From NCBI GenBank assembly GCA_022828595.1, contig JAKGHH010000005.1, positions 66,769,655-66,833,654 of the forward strand: a stretch of 64,000 nucleotides of DNA, written 5' to 3'. The DNA comes from Nelumbo lutea (lineage: Eukaryota > Streptophyta > Magnoliopsida > Proteales > Nelumbonaceae). How positions within the stretch are numbered: position 1 is the stretch's first letter; each line of letters starts with the position of its first letter. A program made the translations under genes and the position numbers. Below are positions 22,601 through 36,522 of the stretch, in pieces. The notes under the pieces were generated by a model, which did not search any database, was not told the origin of the DNA, and saw only the letters and a list, made by a program, of their open reading frames with translations.

Positions 22601-24240
22601 TAGGATAAATAGGAATTAGAGATAATTTAAGAGATAAATAGGAGTTAGAGATAATTTAGGAGAAAGTGGAGGAAAGTGGTGCCACTTGGCTAAACATTAG
22701 ATAAGCAAATCCTCTTTATTTATGGTTGTTAGAAATAGTTAAGCTTATGTGATTTCCTTATTGGCTTATTGGGTAATTATGTGGAATTAAAAAAATAAAA
22801 AAATTCAAAAAAAGAAATTAGGAAGGGGGGTTTAGAGCAAAAAAAGATAAGGTGATGTGGATTGTATATATATATATTAGGCTCCGTTTTAGAACGATGC
22901 AAATAAAGTGTGAATACAATCGGTTCATATAAATGCAAAATTAGGTTGGTTTTGTATTGACAAATTTATCTTCTTACCAAACAGACTTTTAGTTGTAATG
23001 GATGTAAACATGAATGTCAACAAAATATATGCCTTTTTCAACAAAAGCCCACATTGAATGAAAATTTACTTCTTTTTCATCGATATACATTTGCATCTAA
23101 TTTCGGATGTAAACATGCATTGGAAAATGTGTTTTATTCCATTTGTCAATGCATAATTGCATTCTTGCCAAACACTAGCAAACCTGAACCAAAGTACACA
23201 TTTACCCCAAACTGGGATTTACACTCCATCTGCATCATTCCCATACAGAGCCTTAAGGATCAAGCAATGCTTTTAAGTTCTCAACAAAGAAAGTATTGCC
23301 TTTTAATTCGTTAAGGCTGTTCATATTCTTTCTACGTGTTTGCTTATCTTTTCTATATAATGTTGGTATTTGCCTTGCCCTCATCTCAATATCACATGAA
23401 TTATCCCAAACTTGTATCATTTTGTTCCCCCTTCATTTTCCCTCCCTCCTTATCTATCTATTTATCTATTTGTATGTTTATTTATTATTGGGACTCCATT
23501 CATATTTAACATCTTTATTTTTTTAGCAAAATCTATGATGCATCTACTGCACCCTGGAACAAAAGATGTGATTAATTGAATGCGATGTTAAGTAAACAGA
23601 TTGGTTAAAATTTAGGTTTTACATGCAACCAGTATTAATGAATGTATTGTAGTTGGACTCTTATTTCTTAATTGTTCATCCTTTTTAGAAGACTAGAAAT
23701 TAAGAATACATCTTTATAAAAAAAGTGAAAAGAGAAAGATTCAAATATGATAATCTTAATTAAGGGTTTTTTTTTGCAAATTTATATAATGATTTTATTT
23801 TTCAAAACAGAAAAAAAAAAAAAAACTGCATATGGGTTTTGCTAAGGTGGCAGTTTTCTTTGTTTTGAAAAACAAAAAACAACTCTATATGTGTCAGCTG
23901 TTTTCATTAAAAAAAAAGGTTCAAAATCCACGCACATTGCATGCCAACACTCTCTAAAATGTCATTAGTACCACCACTCTGACTCTCTGAGATGTCAGCA
24001 TTCTGTTTTCAAAAATGAAAATTTCTTGAAGTTACTTATTGTCATGTTGAATGATTCCTTTGCTCAATAAAATACGTCATGGCTGAGGCTTCACGTGTGA
24101 AGGCATTAGAGATCCCCAAGATATTCTCACGTTAATTAACCAACTGTCTTAGGTAGTGTTTGTTTGCAATTAATGAACCTATGAGGTGCTTCTCTTTCTC
24201 TCTCTCACGCCATGTCTTTTATTCTTATTTCAAAACCTTA

Positions 24241-24276
<36 letters not shown>

Positions 24277-27200
24277 TTCTCTTTATCAGGTGGAGTTGGT
24301 GCTACTTAGTAAACTTTTTCTTCTTATTTTATTAGATATTCAAACAGTTCAACTGCATTTGGAGAACAGAAGAAAAAAAAAAGCTATTCAGAATCCAATG
24401 CCACACTCAGATATTTTAACAAATGCCACCCAAATTTAAAAAAAATGGGGCCCACCATCAAATGGGTCTCAGACTGGACAATAGTTACATCATTTGGTGG
24501 TGGGTCAATGAGTTCATTATAAGATTACTTTAAAAAAATATATATATCATTATTAAACTTAAATCCACATAATAATATTATAAGATGAAATTGAGTAATT
24601 CATCTACCTATAATATCAGATGGAAAAGATAAGATAAAGATCGATGATGGCTTAAACAAAGGATCAGAGTTTGAGTGAGTGCCAGTGGAGGAAGACCCTC
24701 ACGTGATGATTATTGTCTGTAGAGATGAATGGATGATAACACAACTCTTTTCATTGGATCACGATTTATAATTTATAGAATAAGATTGCATTGGTATGAA
24801 ATGAAAGACTGATCTTACATTATTTTTATCTTATAAATTTAGCATCGATTCATGGTCAGGATTCATATAGAATTAAGATTTTTAAGATGGACTGAACAAT
24901 AAAATCCCCCTAAATTATTTACCTCGTAGAAATACCTACGAAAGTGGTTCTTGCATTGGAGCTCGAATCCTTTTACTTCCTTCTTTACCTTTGAACCTTT
25001 GACCAATTAAGCCATGTATTTAAATATGTAGAGGTGAAGTTTTCATCTCAAGTCTCAACAAGCCATTCAGCAATTGAGGAGTGTGTCCTTAATTGCTTAT
25101 TTTCATTAAGACACATAACTGATAGATAATTCAATTGATCAGTTTGTATTTGATGGGTCCTACCTAAAACATGCTTATGTTTTGTATACAAAATCAACAA
25201 ATTATTATTTTTAAGTATGCTTTTCTAGTTGTAATGTATTGTCGGAGATGGAGTCTTAGGAAATTGGAGGTGAAGCTCTAAGACATATCTGAGGAATGTT
25301 ATTTATTTTCATTAATTTAGGTAATGGAATTTGTTGTTGAGTTGCAACAAATTCATTCGTAGAATAAAAAAGAACCTTGGGTAAAACTGTGATTTTTTAC
25401 CTGTGATTCATTTACATTGAACCACACAGAATAACAATATTTTACATTCAATTCATAAATGTAACGTGTGATTCATTTACATTCTACAAAATAACAATAA
25501 TTCAAATTCTAAGACGTATCTGTACTTTGAACCACAAAGAAATATGATTTTATATATATATATATATATTGAAATTTTGGTTTCTGAGGAATTTAGCATC
25601 TATATTTTTCATTAGAAAATAGTGAGGTCTCGAAACACCTATAAACAGGTGTATCGGGACCTAAAAGATACGATATAATATATTCGATACAGGGCAATAT
25701 CGTATCGATTTTTTGAACCTGACTTTTATAGTATAACTTAGAGCCCGTTTGGGAGGGGTTATGCGTTTAATTGAGCTGTGGTTGTTGACCACTGGTATTC
25801 TGGAAAATCTACTCAGAACTAGCTTTATATTTGATTAGTGGTTTCGGTGTTTGGAAAGCTCATATTGACTTTCTGGATTTTTATCAAACACAGCTTCTAC
25901 CATTATGTATGGGCCCAGCTTGGAATGCCAGAAGCCTCGTCTCAAAAGCTCCCAAATGGGCACTTAATTTCATTGCTCACAAGGTCTTCCTTTGGGTGGT
26001 TGGGCCGGGTTTCACACCAAGTCAAGAAGGGCCAAACCAACTTAAAGGCCCTACTAGCCTATTACATTGGGAACATTTTTCCCATTTTGGTCCATTTTGG
26101 CTAGAAACAAAATGGAAACCCTTCGCAATCTGACTAACTACAAAGATGACAACACAAGTTAACGATAATTTGACATGCATTGAATGAATTGTCCCAGCGG
26201 TGGTGCGATTTCGATTCTCATTATTATCATTTTCGTAAGAAAGGAGCTGTTGATGTAATACTGTATTGTTAACTTAAAGAGTATTGACCCTATGAGGGTG
26301 TTAGGCAGTGATTAATACCCAAAAAAAAAAAAAAACCATTCAAAAGAAATATTGGATGATGATGGATTTTAAGTCCAAATCCAGCCCAAAATGGAAAACA
26401 CGAGCGTAGCCCAACAGATTGGCCGGCCCATCGCAACTTACATCTGTAGTTGCCATTTGCCATTACGGGACTTTCAGCCTGCAGTTGATTTTAACTTTTC
26501 GACGACCATACACCAAATATGTAAAGGAAGAAAGCTTGGAAACAATGTTGTAAGAGTCGGCCTAGACCGGATGGTCGGACCGTGAAAACTGGGAAGCAGT
26601 GGCCTTTTCGGGTATTGGTTAAATGATGGTTTTTACGGGTTGAGCAGTTAATCATCCAATTAACCGGTAGAAATGAAACCACACAGCATTCCTATTTTCA
26701 CTCCAATTCGAACGAGAACTAATGCTTATGGATAAATCTTTTCCTACCAAGATTGCTCTATATTGTGTTTGGCACAGGTCTCTCGGCCCAACAGCCTACA
26801 AATAGATATCTAAGGAAGAAGGTAACTTTTGGTTGTGTTTGGTTTGACAGAAAATTGAGTGAAAGTAATTAATTTGAATAGCCTATGTTTGGCTTTTAAG
26901 GGTTTGTCTTTTTCTTTTTTCACTGGATAACTATTATTTTAAGGATTGTTTGGATTTTGTGAAAAAATATAAAAAATATTGTACCTTCATGTATGATTCA
27001 ATAAAACTGATGCTACATTTCTAGTAAATTAGAGTGAGTTCTATACTTTTAGGTAATCTAACTTGTAATTGAGTTATCTGTGAATGGTTAGGTAGCTAAC
27101 TTAAAAGTTTTTTGTCATCTAAGAGAAATTCTTGTATGATGTCACTTTTTTTCTGATATTGATCTGCGACTAAAATTTTAATTAATGCGCTTGTCTACAT

Positions 27201-27692
27201 GATCTTCCATAATTCTTTTCACATGCCTTCTATTATTTTATAAAACCAATTTCTAATAACATAATCATAAAAAAAAATGTTAAATTCAATATAGTCTATA
27301 AAATGACAAGAATATGACTTTGTATAAATTTCATAGTTCCTTCCCAAGGTAAGTAACCGACTTGGATGCATTATATGATCACAATTTTAAATTATTATGA
27401 TTGCTTAGCAAGCATCAGGTCCAAATCCTAAGTTATTGGAGATTGTTATGTATTTCAATCAAAACATATTCTTTATGTATTTTTCTAGAAACTATATTTT
27501 AATGCATTAACTTAAGCATATATTTGGTGTATAATTCAATTTTCTAAAAAAAAAAAAAAAAGGGTTGTCACTTCCATGCTTTCATCTTTTGTAGATTTTC
27601 TGATTGATGGCGGTTTGGTAAATTCTTTGACTAGTTGTAGTGGAGATTTAAGGATCAAATATCGTTGCAACTTGCAACAAGGGTTAGGGAGA
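22601..27692. other. Intergenic, no gene seen
   Basis: A tandem pair of a roughly 33-base unit (AATAGGAGTTAGAGATAATT) lies at about 22608-22668. Remnants of a TTGGTTTTG-type MITE lie near 22880-23190. A (TC)n tract lies at 24243-24271. A partial CGATACG-rich MITE lies at about 25626-25725, and a GGTTTTTA / CCGGTT repeat remnant at about 26545-26670. The longest open frame, at 25831-26133, has no recognisable domain. Otherwise the DNA is AT-rich. Confidence 0.45.
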
Positions 27693-27860
27693 GGTGAGAT
27701 CTCCTATAAGCAAAAACTCTGCACAGATAATCGAACCGCATATGAGGAATATCTCCCCGACATGTATGTTAATAAATTCATAAGGAGATGTTTCCAAATT
27801 CCAATATGCCGATGAATGCTCATGCATGCAGAGTTTTTGTTTGCAGAAGATCCCGTCGCA
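27693..27860. mobile_element. Second copy of the foldback MITE family
   Basis: The left end GAGATCTCCTATAAGCAAAA then ACTCTGCAC pairs with the right end, whose reverse complement reads GGGATCTTCTGCAAACAAAA then ACTCTGCATG. It has the same layout, length and central GGAGATGTTTCC phrase as 22431-22600. Confidence 0.65.
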
Positions 27861-28233
27861 GAAAGGGGGGGCTTATGAGTATACATACATATATACATAT
27901 GGGAAAGACTCAAGAGTCAATTGGGCTACACTCGAGTTTCTAGTAGTGTAGTCATCAATTTCATTTTGACAAGGCTCAAAGTCTCAACTCTCAATCTCAA
28001 ATCAAAGTTACTTCATCTTCTTTCGAAAACGGAAAAATTATCGATTCATCTTTACTACCTTTTGGCAAGGGCCTGCATCACAAATTCATACTTATATTTA
28101 TTATTCATGGAGAGATATTCCTAATACACGGTAGGATATGACTGTAAAGTTGATGTAAAAAGGAGCATTCTATGATGAGGCCCACCGGCCCACTACTACA
28201 TAAGAAAAGTGAACATTTTTTTTTACTAATAAA

Positions 28234-28445
28234 CAAAGTTTAAAACATTGATATACCTGATACATCAATAAAAGCTTATCATGCTATATCAGTAGTTTTT
28301 TTAGATTTTACTTTTTTTTTTCAAAATCGATTCAAAGAAGTTGGTTTAAGGCCCAACTACCTTCTAAATCAATAACTGACCCGATAGACGTATCAATAAG
28401 CCATCGACACAATACGTATTGGCCCATCGATTACTTTAAACCATG
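28234..28445. mobile_element. hAT-like MITE (CGATACG family), 212 bp
   Basis: The ends are CAAAGTTTAAAAC and, reverse-complemented, CATGGTTTAAAGTA. Flanking 8-base repeats CTAATAAA (28226-28233) and CTAATAAG (28446-28453) differ at one base, the hAT duplication length. The interior has TGATATACC, GACGTATCAATAAGCC and ACAATACGTATTGG phrases shared with 36523, 41044 and 53943. Confidence 0.75.
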
Positions 28446-28929
28446 CTAATAAGTAATTAGCAGTTAAATACAAGGGGAGAGAGAGCATCTGGCACCGTGA
28501 TACCACACTACTTTGTATTGTGAAGATTGTGTAACACCGTATGGAAGTACGTAGACACTACTTTCTAGAAAGATTTGACAAAAAAAAAAAGCAAAAGGAC
28601 AAGAATATTTAATAAATAAAGTTGAGGACCACGGAAATCCCATCATTATCATTGTTGAATGTTGACATTTCAACTTTATTTTTCTTTTTTAATTTATGTA
28701 ATTTTGTTTTGGCATTTCAATGGTTGCTTTGAAAATGAGAGGGCTGAAAATTGACAGCAGCCCATGGGCTCATGGGCCTCAGCCCATGGAAGTGAGCTCA
28801 GCTCATTGATGAATCGTCCCTCATCAGCCCTTGAAAGTCGAAAGCAAATTATATGTACGTGTACCCAATACCTGACGGTTAAGATCCTTATATCATGTAC
28901 GATTGTACGTTTTGGAGTCAACATTAGAC

Positions 28930-29156
28930 ACGTTTATTTTCTCTCTCTCTCTCCACTCTATATGCATATAAGGCCACCACCCTCCGGGCTCCAGCCTCCA
29001 CCCACTCCCACTCCACACTAATTCTGATTTCTGCTTTCTGGTTTCAGTCAACTCACCTTCTCTCTCTCTCCCTCTTCTTCATACCTTGCGGGGGAGAAAA
29101 ACGAGAAACAGAGAAAAAGCTTTCGAACTCTGTTCCTTCTGCTTCAGCAGCAGCAG
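28930..29156 (+). promoter_or_regulatory. Probable promoter and non-coding leader exon of the CRAL-TRIO gene
   Basis: A TATA-like stretch (TATATGCATATAAGG, 28959-28973) follows a CT repeat. A second CT-rich run lies at 29060-29080, typical of plant leaders. A donor at CAGCAGCAG|GTATGT (29156/29157) pairs with the acceptor GGGTCAG|GCTCAA (30107/30108), which places a roughly 950-base intron in the 5' UTR. The transcription start is inferred and not visible. Confidence 0.45.
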
Positions 29157-30137
29157 GTATGTTCACATAGGTTCGCTCTCCCAGCAGAGAACAGAAATGT
29201 TTCCTCATGTGTTGTCTTTCTTTTCTCAGAACTATCTTAATTTCACCATTAATTCTCCCTCTTCGACTTTATTTTCAGTCGTTAGGCTTTAACATAGAGG
29301 TCGAATATCCAAGACGTGACCGTTAGTTGTTCGCTGAGAGGTCCTTGCCTCCTTGGTGACCTTTTTCAGAAGACTTTTGTAACTCTCATCGGGTTTAAAC
29401 ATACAAATCATGAATTTGGTCTTCTGAGGAATGATAAATTAAAACGACAATGATCTTGATGAGCTTTTGGTGTTTCCCTGAGTTTTCCTGATCACATACC
29501 TCCTTTTTTTTTCCCAACTCTATATGCAAAATTTAGAAAGGATCTTGTTGTTGTTGATTGAGAGGCTACTCAGAAGAAAGAAAGAGTAAAGTCTGTAGTT
29601 ATTCGTCAATATTGGTTGAATGTTTAGAAAACTGAGCAGGATTTGCCCACGAAGATAATTCCGAAGAAAGAAACATTCAATTCCCAATATGAAGGTTCTT
29701 TTGATCTTCATGCTCTAAAAGAAACTAACCACACCATTCTATATGTTTCCCTCTTATCCAGTTTCTAAAACTTGCTTTCTGTAAATTAGTCTCTCTGCTT
29801 GCCAATTCTGGAACTGCTTGAAGAGACCATATCAAATGTGATGTTTGGCATAGAACCATCTGTTAATCTGAAGATCATGTGTTTGAATATCTTTGGACTT
29901 TGCTGCAGACGAATATTAGTATTTCTAACAAATGCCACTCGTCCTAGAGTATTTTTGTTGATTCATATATGAACTTTGCTCCAATGCATTCAGTACTGTG
30001 TTTATACAGTTGACTCTATTAACCTGTTGATCATTTGGTTTGAATTGATAGAAACTTTCAAAAGATCTATTTTAAGTCTAACGTGAATTTTACCGCCTTT
30101 GGGTCAGGCTCAATTTAAGGTTGGGAACCCTGTCACC

Positions 30138-32063
30138 ATGTTTCGGAGAAAGAACTTGCATCATCAGGAGAATGATTCTTCACACAAAGACGCTATGGTA
30201 AACAGAGGATTATAGACTTAGAAGATAGGCAGACATGTTTATTTGTTTTTTCATTACAATTTACAAATCGCAGGATATGGCTTTAGAAGCCTTCATTACC
30301 TTTTTTATGGACAAATACTTCAATTTGATCCTTGAGTCCTCATTTATTGACCTAATAACTCAACTGAGGTTCCATACCATTGGTAAACATAAAATTAAAG
30401 AGTCCATCAAATGGTTTATAAGCTACAGGGGAAATGGCAATGCATTGCTGAGAGAATATTGCTAGAACTATATTCTGAATCATTTCCACAGTTTTTGGTC
30501 CACGAGAAGTTTTAATCAAATAAGTAGATCAGTCCTTTTTAAAGCAATTTTTTATGCTTTTCATGAAGCAAACATGATATCAAAATTCACTGATGTTAAA
30601 CAAGATGGTAATGTGGTTAGTTCTAAAAAATAGCAAATCTTTATTCTGTGAGCAGGTTAAAGAGGTCCGAATTGCCATTGGTCCACTATCAGACCGTAGT
30701 CTACAATACTGTACTGATGCATGCCTGAAAAGATATTTAGAAGCTCGGAACTGGAACCTGGAAAAGTCTAAGAAAATGCTGGAAGAAACACTGAACTGGA
30801 GGTCAACTTATAAGCCTGAGGAGATCCGTTGGGTAAGTCCGGCAAATTTTACTCCAGTCTAGTACATATCAAATACCACCCATACTTATATCTATGTTGT
30901 TTGTTAAACATTCTTGCAAGTGAAGAGAATGTTTATTATATAGGATCTACTTGCTATATAGTGGAGTAACTCTCTGTAACAAAATTTGTTGGACTTTCTA
31001 GCTTGAGGTTAAGTTATGAATATTGGACTTACGGACCTGTTTAATTATCAGCATGAAGTGGAAAAAGAAGGTGAGACAGGGAAAGTGTCCACAGCAAACT
31101 TTCATGATCGACATGGGAGGACTGTTCTTATAATGAGACCAGGAATGCAGGTTTTGTACTCAGTTTCCATTTCAGGTTTTGCATCAGTTCTAGTGGTTTT
31201 TGAAAAATAATCTCTTTTGCATTTTTTTTTTTTCCAGAATACATCATCATCAGATGGCCACATCCGACATCTAGTGTATCTGCTAGAGAATGCTATCCTT
31301 AACCTTCCTGAGGATCAAGAACAGATGTCATGGTTGATAGACTTCACCGGATGGTCATTGAGCGCCAGTGTTCCCATCAAAACAGCCAGGGATTCTGCAC
31401 ACATTTTACAAAACCATTATCCTGAGAGGCTTGCTGTAGCATTTCTCTACAACCCCCCAAGGATTTTTGAAGCTTTTTGGAAGGTTTGGGCCCCCAATTC
31501 ACCCCACAATTAATTCTGTTTTTTTTTTAAGGGTACATAGGTGTTACAAATACGAAGTAGTCTTTAAGAATCCGGATCAACCTAGTCATTTCAATGGACA
31601 AACCCGGGAGTGACTGAGAAACCATCAAGTTATTAAGTAATCTGATTGAATGGCCTAGTTCTAACTAATCCAGATAGCCTGGGTGGTTTTCCTTGCTGCC
31701 TTTTTTGATAAGATATTCCAATTTCTATCAGTTCATTGAGCTGCTCACATTTTGTCTGTGCAGGTTATCAAATACTTCCTGGATCAGAAAACATTCCAGA
31801 AGGTGAAATTCGTCTACCCAAATAACAAAGACAGCGTGGAGCTCATGCGGTTGTATTTTGATGTTGAGAACCTTCCAGTGGAGTTCGGGGGAAAAGCTAA
31901 GCTGCAGTATGACCATGAAGAATTCTCAAGATTAATGATGCAGGACGATGTTAAAGCTGCCAGAGTGTGGGGATTTGAAAACAAGCTTTGCCATATCAAT
32001 AATGTTTATTCAGGAGCAGAGGTGTCTCCCGAGCAGGTGCCTCTTGCACCACCAGCAAGCTGA
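30138..32063 (+). CDS. Sec14-like CRAL-TRIO domain phosphatidylinositol-transfer protein (At1g75170/At1g22180-type)
   Basis: Five coding exons: 30138-30197, 30656-30832, 31052-31150, 31238-31483 and 31764-32063. All junctions are phase 0 with GT-AG borders, giving 293 residues. The start is MFRRKNLHH. A CRAL-TRIO N-terminal helical segment follows (YCTDACLKRYLEARNWNLEK, about residues 36-60). The lipid-binding CRAL-TRIO fold then runs from about residue 95 to 250: DRHGRTVLIMRPG, WLIDFTGWSLS, YPERLAVAFLYNPPRIFEAFW, KVKFVYP and LPVEFGG. These proteins exchange or present phosphoinositides and act at membranes as soluble or peripheral proteins. The C-terminus continues about 40 residues past the fold with no GOLD or nodulin domain, so this is the short class. 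It is convergent with the next gene; the stop codons are 503 bases apart. An AATAAA lies at about 32180. Confidence 0.95.
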
Positions 32064-32566
32064 ATTAGCCCAACCCAACAACCAGACAGTACCATTTGGT
32101 AGTCATAATTGATGCCTTGTATGGTTTCCACGGCCCTTGAGTTAATTGTGGCCGACCATTATCTCATTTGAAAAAGAAGAATAAAAGTCAGAGCTGATTC
32201 AAGCTCAATTAGTAGGTTTCCAAAGAAAAATCAGCAAAATGAGACCCATTCATGGATCAAACTGATCATAATTCAGGTATGAACATTGCAGAGCTTATTC
32301 CTGGAACCAGCAGAAGCGTACAATTAACCATTTACAATAACAATAGCAAGTGGGATGATTATCAAATTTAACCATAGATAGACCATAAGAATTCGTATCA
32401 CCCATCCAGAAGACCCACCTTTCTTTCCATTAACAGAAAAAAAAGGCCTCAGTGCTAGCAGACCTGTTGAACAAGCAACACAGTTGAGTGCAAATTGTGC
32501 AATGAAATGCATCTCAGGAATAAAATGTAATGAATAGGATTACAAGGCGAACCAGGAAGTCTATGA
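32064..32566. other. Shared 3' region of two convergent genes
   Basis: The plus gene's 3' UTR probably ends after the AATAAA near 32180, and the minus gene's 3' UTR enters from 32566. There is no separate gene: the minus frame at 32324-32512 is in the 3' UTR and lacks a recognisable domain. Antisense overlap of the two transcripts is possible. Confidence 0.5.
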
Positions 32567-34613
32567 CTACAATAGCCTTCTTTTAAAGCTTCTAGTGGTT
32601 GCTTGATAAGTGCGGACTAGAAAACCTACTCCTATTCCAAGACCCAAACAAACTCCCAGGCTAATCCCAACGCCCACCCTCACTCCAGCGTTGAACCATG
32701 AGAGTTCGCCACCGTAACCTTCTAAATATTCTGCTCCTGTGTACTGCTCATTGTAGTCTTTTATTGTCTCTGGTTTATATTTCTGGTACTCCGATATCTG
32801 CAATCAAGGAAACAGGAATCAGGATGATAACAAAGCAGGAAGATCATAGCTGAAAGCTACAGGTTAATAATGATAGCAAAGTAATAACCAATTGTTGAAC
32901 TTATCAAAGCCAGATGAAAAGTAATCTCACTGTCAAAGAGATTCAATCTGCAATAACTAAATTCTCAAATCTCAACTACTACAAGGCATTTAAGTTGATG
33001 ACTCAAACAGTATCTAATTCTTTTGAACTTCAAGTATCCCCTCCCACTACCATCCTCACAATAGAGATTTCGTTGGCTACTAATTATGCGTCCTTCTAAT
33101 CTAATCCATTTAAAGGCGATCCGAATTTGATCTTGGATCAAGTATGAATCCACACGCATCTCATCTCAAATGACCCAATCTGATGATACAGGAAAAACTT
33201 ATGACCAACCAGTCAACCGGTATCAGAAAAGTGGTAATCAATCGGGTGGTTTTCATCAAAATTCACACGGGGTTGAGATTGGTCAAAGTTGGGTATCGTA
33301 CTTTTCCTGCATCATAGATTTGCCCTAATGCTACGTCATGGTGATTTCGATCTCTGTAATCAACCGAAAATGTTAAAAACCTGATTGTCCAAATATCTTT
33401 TCCTGATTCAGGGACTGAAAAATTGAAGCTTCTGAATTGAGAAACCAATTCTCATTTTTATGGGTCTCGCTATGTGTCCGTTTTGCTGATGATAGTAAGA
33501 CCCAAAGAAGAGAATTAATTTCATTAAAGAACACAGTCAGGTTTTTTTTCATATGTTTTAATTTTATAAAAAAAAAAAAGCCAGATTCTGAAGTTAAGGG
33601 TGTCCTTGCCAATTATATGATATTGTTATCCAAAACAAAACTACTCCTGCACCATTCAACCCATGAGCTTGAGCTTTAGGGATAGATATATATTCTTTAA
33701 CACACCCTCTCACACGAAATTTAATTAATTATAACAGGAGCAACGAGAATCCAACACTAGACCAAGATCATTCATATGGATTAAAACCCCCCAAGTGTGG
33801 CCGCAGATTTCCTGAAATGGATCATCTTCGTCAGTCCAAGAGCATCAGTTTCAAACAAGGAACACTTGGGCAAGCAGAACGAATTAGCAAACGAAGTACC
33901 TGGAAAGCAAGCTCAGATGGATTATCTTTCTCGCATTCAGTTGTTTCATTCTCTGGGATTGAATCCAACATCCCTTTTATTCTGTGCTTCTTTCGAAAAC
34001 TGAGCTGCAGAGTCTTTGTCAAGATGATAGGAGTCCCAGAGAAACAACCTGCAACATAAACGTCAATGGTTGGTGAAAGTAACTCAGGACCCACATACTG
34101 TTTCCCCTTCAAGAATCCTGTTCCTGCAACTATCTTGGATTCACAACTCATGCTCCACCGCTTTCCATGGCTTTTGTTTTTCAATTCATCGACAGAACCA
34201 TTACAATTAGACATCTCCAGTACGCCAGAGAGCACCAGTTTGTCTTTGTCATGAATATCGAACTTCACACTCCCAGTCATCATTATTCTGTCTGTGCTCA
34301 CAAATGTGACTTCTTCAGATTTCTTATCCGCTCGGTCTCGTCTAAGAAGGGAAGAGATGCCTTCAGAGTAGATGCTACTTCTCACACCATTCACTTCTAG
34401 GTGGGTTTCAGGGCTGAGTGGGATATGGTTGAGAGTCAGGTACTCGGGGGTTGAATTGTCGACCTCACAATTACTGATCCTCACATAGAACACTCTCAGT
34501 TGGAACCAAGATGACGATAACATGCTGCAGAATTGGTAAGGAGACTGCTTTATAATCTTTCGGCCATGATCATCTGGTTCATCCTCGTTCACAGTCTCGT
34601 AGGAATGCCCCAT
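32567..34613 (-). CDS. At1g01500-type protein with C-terminal membrane anchor
   Basis: Two exons: 34613-33900 and 32797-32567, joined in phase 0 (CAG|GTACTT and GATTGCAG|ATATCG), giving 314 residues. The start ATG at 34613 is followed by MGHSYETVNEDEPDD. The family's conserved phrases are present: SPYQFCSML, SSSWFQLRVFYVRISN, TPEYLTLNHIPLSPETHLEV, SSLLRRDRADKKSEE, GTGFLKGKQYVGPELLSP, GTPIILTKTLQLSFRKK and GMLDSIPE. Exon 2 gives ISEYQKYKPE, then ELSWFNAGVRVGVGI and a Gly-rich hydrophobic segment (about residues 275-300) before RTYQATTR and a basic tail. Some databases call the Arabidopsis relative an erythronate-4-phosphate dehydrogenase family protein; I see no dehydrogenase motif, so that name is doubtful. 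The long N-terminal part likely forms a beta-rich cytosolic domain tethered by the C-terminal helix (inference). Confidence 0.93.
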
Positions 34614-36514
34614 GGCTTTTGAGTTTAATCTTCTTCACTAGATAGCTTTTGCATTCATATAATTGGAAGAAACCTGTTACAAACGAGGATGGATACTTGA
34701 GAAAGAATTATATACGAAAGAATAAACTGAACAAGAATTACAGAGCCCCGTTCAAAGTTTGGATATTGAAATGGAAGATTAAAAGAAAAAAAAGAAGAAG
34801 ATGAACCCAGAAACGTAGCTGCCCAAGTTCCAAATCTTTAGATTAAATTCAATAAAATAAAACCAAATTAAATGGAACAGAAATTTTTGCGAAACAAGAA
34901 CAGGAAACAGAGAACGGAGGGTTTCGGTTAAAGCTGAAATAGTCCACCAAAGACTAGGGTGGCAGAAGTGAATAGAAGCATCTCTGTGTTACGATGTCAA
35001 TTCAACACGAAAGAAACCCAGTTGCGAGGAGGAGAACCTTCTCTAACAAAATACAGTACCTACTTAACGGGTGCTTGTCTTGGTTGGGTAGGGCGGTGCT
35101 CGAATCATGAAATCTGCATACAAATGTATACCAAATTATTCCTGCTCAGAACAATGTAAATCCATCGAGTCTTAAACAAAGGAATAGAAAGAACCCAGAT
35201 ACTAGATGAAAACAAAGTGTCTAACTGTCAATGTTGCAAGTCTGAAAAAGAATAGAACTCAGAGCTAGAGCTAGAAAAGAAAAGTAGAAAAGAATTCAAG
35301 CACAGAGACCCACCAATAGGACGCCGAACCAGATAAATAAAGAAGAAGAACCTCTTTAGTTCAGTTATCGGTTATACTTGTATCTGATGCAAGAACAAGC
35401 TCCAAAATCGTTAATTGCCAAAAAAGAAAAAAAAAAAAAAAAAAAACTTTGGCTCTTCTTATAAAAGAGAAAACAGTCCGATTCACAGTGAATGATATAG
35501 GGCCACTCTCCTTGTTCTTGTTTATGAAAAGTTATGTAATTTCTTATGAAGCGGCCTTGATAGGAGCAAAAATTTCAGCTTCTTACCTTGGCCTCACGTC
35601 AATACAACGACCATCCCAAAATGGTAGTCCATTTATTTTTCCTTTCTCCCCACTTGACCCTTTCTCCACTTTGCTAATAAGTGGTCTTCTATCATCCACA
35701 GGATCACGTTGTGGCCCCAAGAGATTTGTCGAATCTCTTTGAAGAGGCCATGACCATGAAACCAAAGAATAATAGTATCTTGGAGAAAATTTGGACAGGC
35801 AACAAGAAAATACTCAGAAGTTAAATTGTTCACGTCCTCAAATCTCTTAAGCAGACAAATAGGCTTTCTTTTTAACTATTTTATTATTTTTAAATTAATA
35901 TGAAGAAAGAGGCTAGAGGTGGAAAAAATAAAGAAATCTTTCTCCTGCTTTTGATCAGATTGTTTGATTCGGGATGTGATTTTGCTAAAATGTTATTGGC
36001 AACGAATGGTGACTAGATAGGAGAATGGGCCCAGTATGAGTAAGACTCTGGGATCTTATCCAACCCAGCACGCTCAATATGTGGACTTCTCGCCCTGAAA
36101 GGGATGTGAAGGCTTTTGAAAATTTATATTTTTCCAGGTGTTCAGGATAAACTTAGAACCCTTTGATCATATTGGATATGTGTTAGAATTAACAAATATA
36201 TATGTTGAGGTTTCAATTAATCACATTGACAATTCCATGAGTTTCTTTAAGTAATCATTCAGTGAACACACACAAGAAGGTTGGTGAGCTCAGTAAGACA
36301 CAATAATGGGGTGTTTTTGTTTTCATTTATCGTTAAAATTGCCACATCAACAAGAAAAAAACGTGTATGTAATCAATAAGTGTGATTTGGATTGGTCGAT
36401 GCCACATTTGCAGAACACCCCTTTAGGCATGGATAATTTTAGTTCACACATTTTATCCACAATTCAAAACAAATGTAGACATCATTGTGGTGTGGATTGG
36501 TTCCTGCCATAGTG
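34614..36514. other. 5' region of the At1g01500-type gene and intergenic DNA
   Basis: The minus gene's leader probably spans some of 34614-35450, perhaps with an intron, but I cannot fix the borders. An A-run sits at 35426-35446. The segment 35580-35830 has a short minus-strand open frame (CPNFLQDTIILWFHGHGLF) that is not recognised and could be a repeat fragment. No other gene is seen. Confidence 0.45.
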
Positions 36515-36522
36515 GTGTGGAG

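Noticed and set aside
27704..27913. Short frames across 27576-27913 as peptides
   Set aside because: They overlap the foldback MITE and show no conserved features.
32324..32512. Hydrophobic minus frame as a small membrane protein
   Set aside because: It lies in the 3' UTR of the At1g01500-type gene and lacks conserved features.
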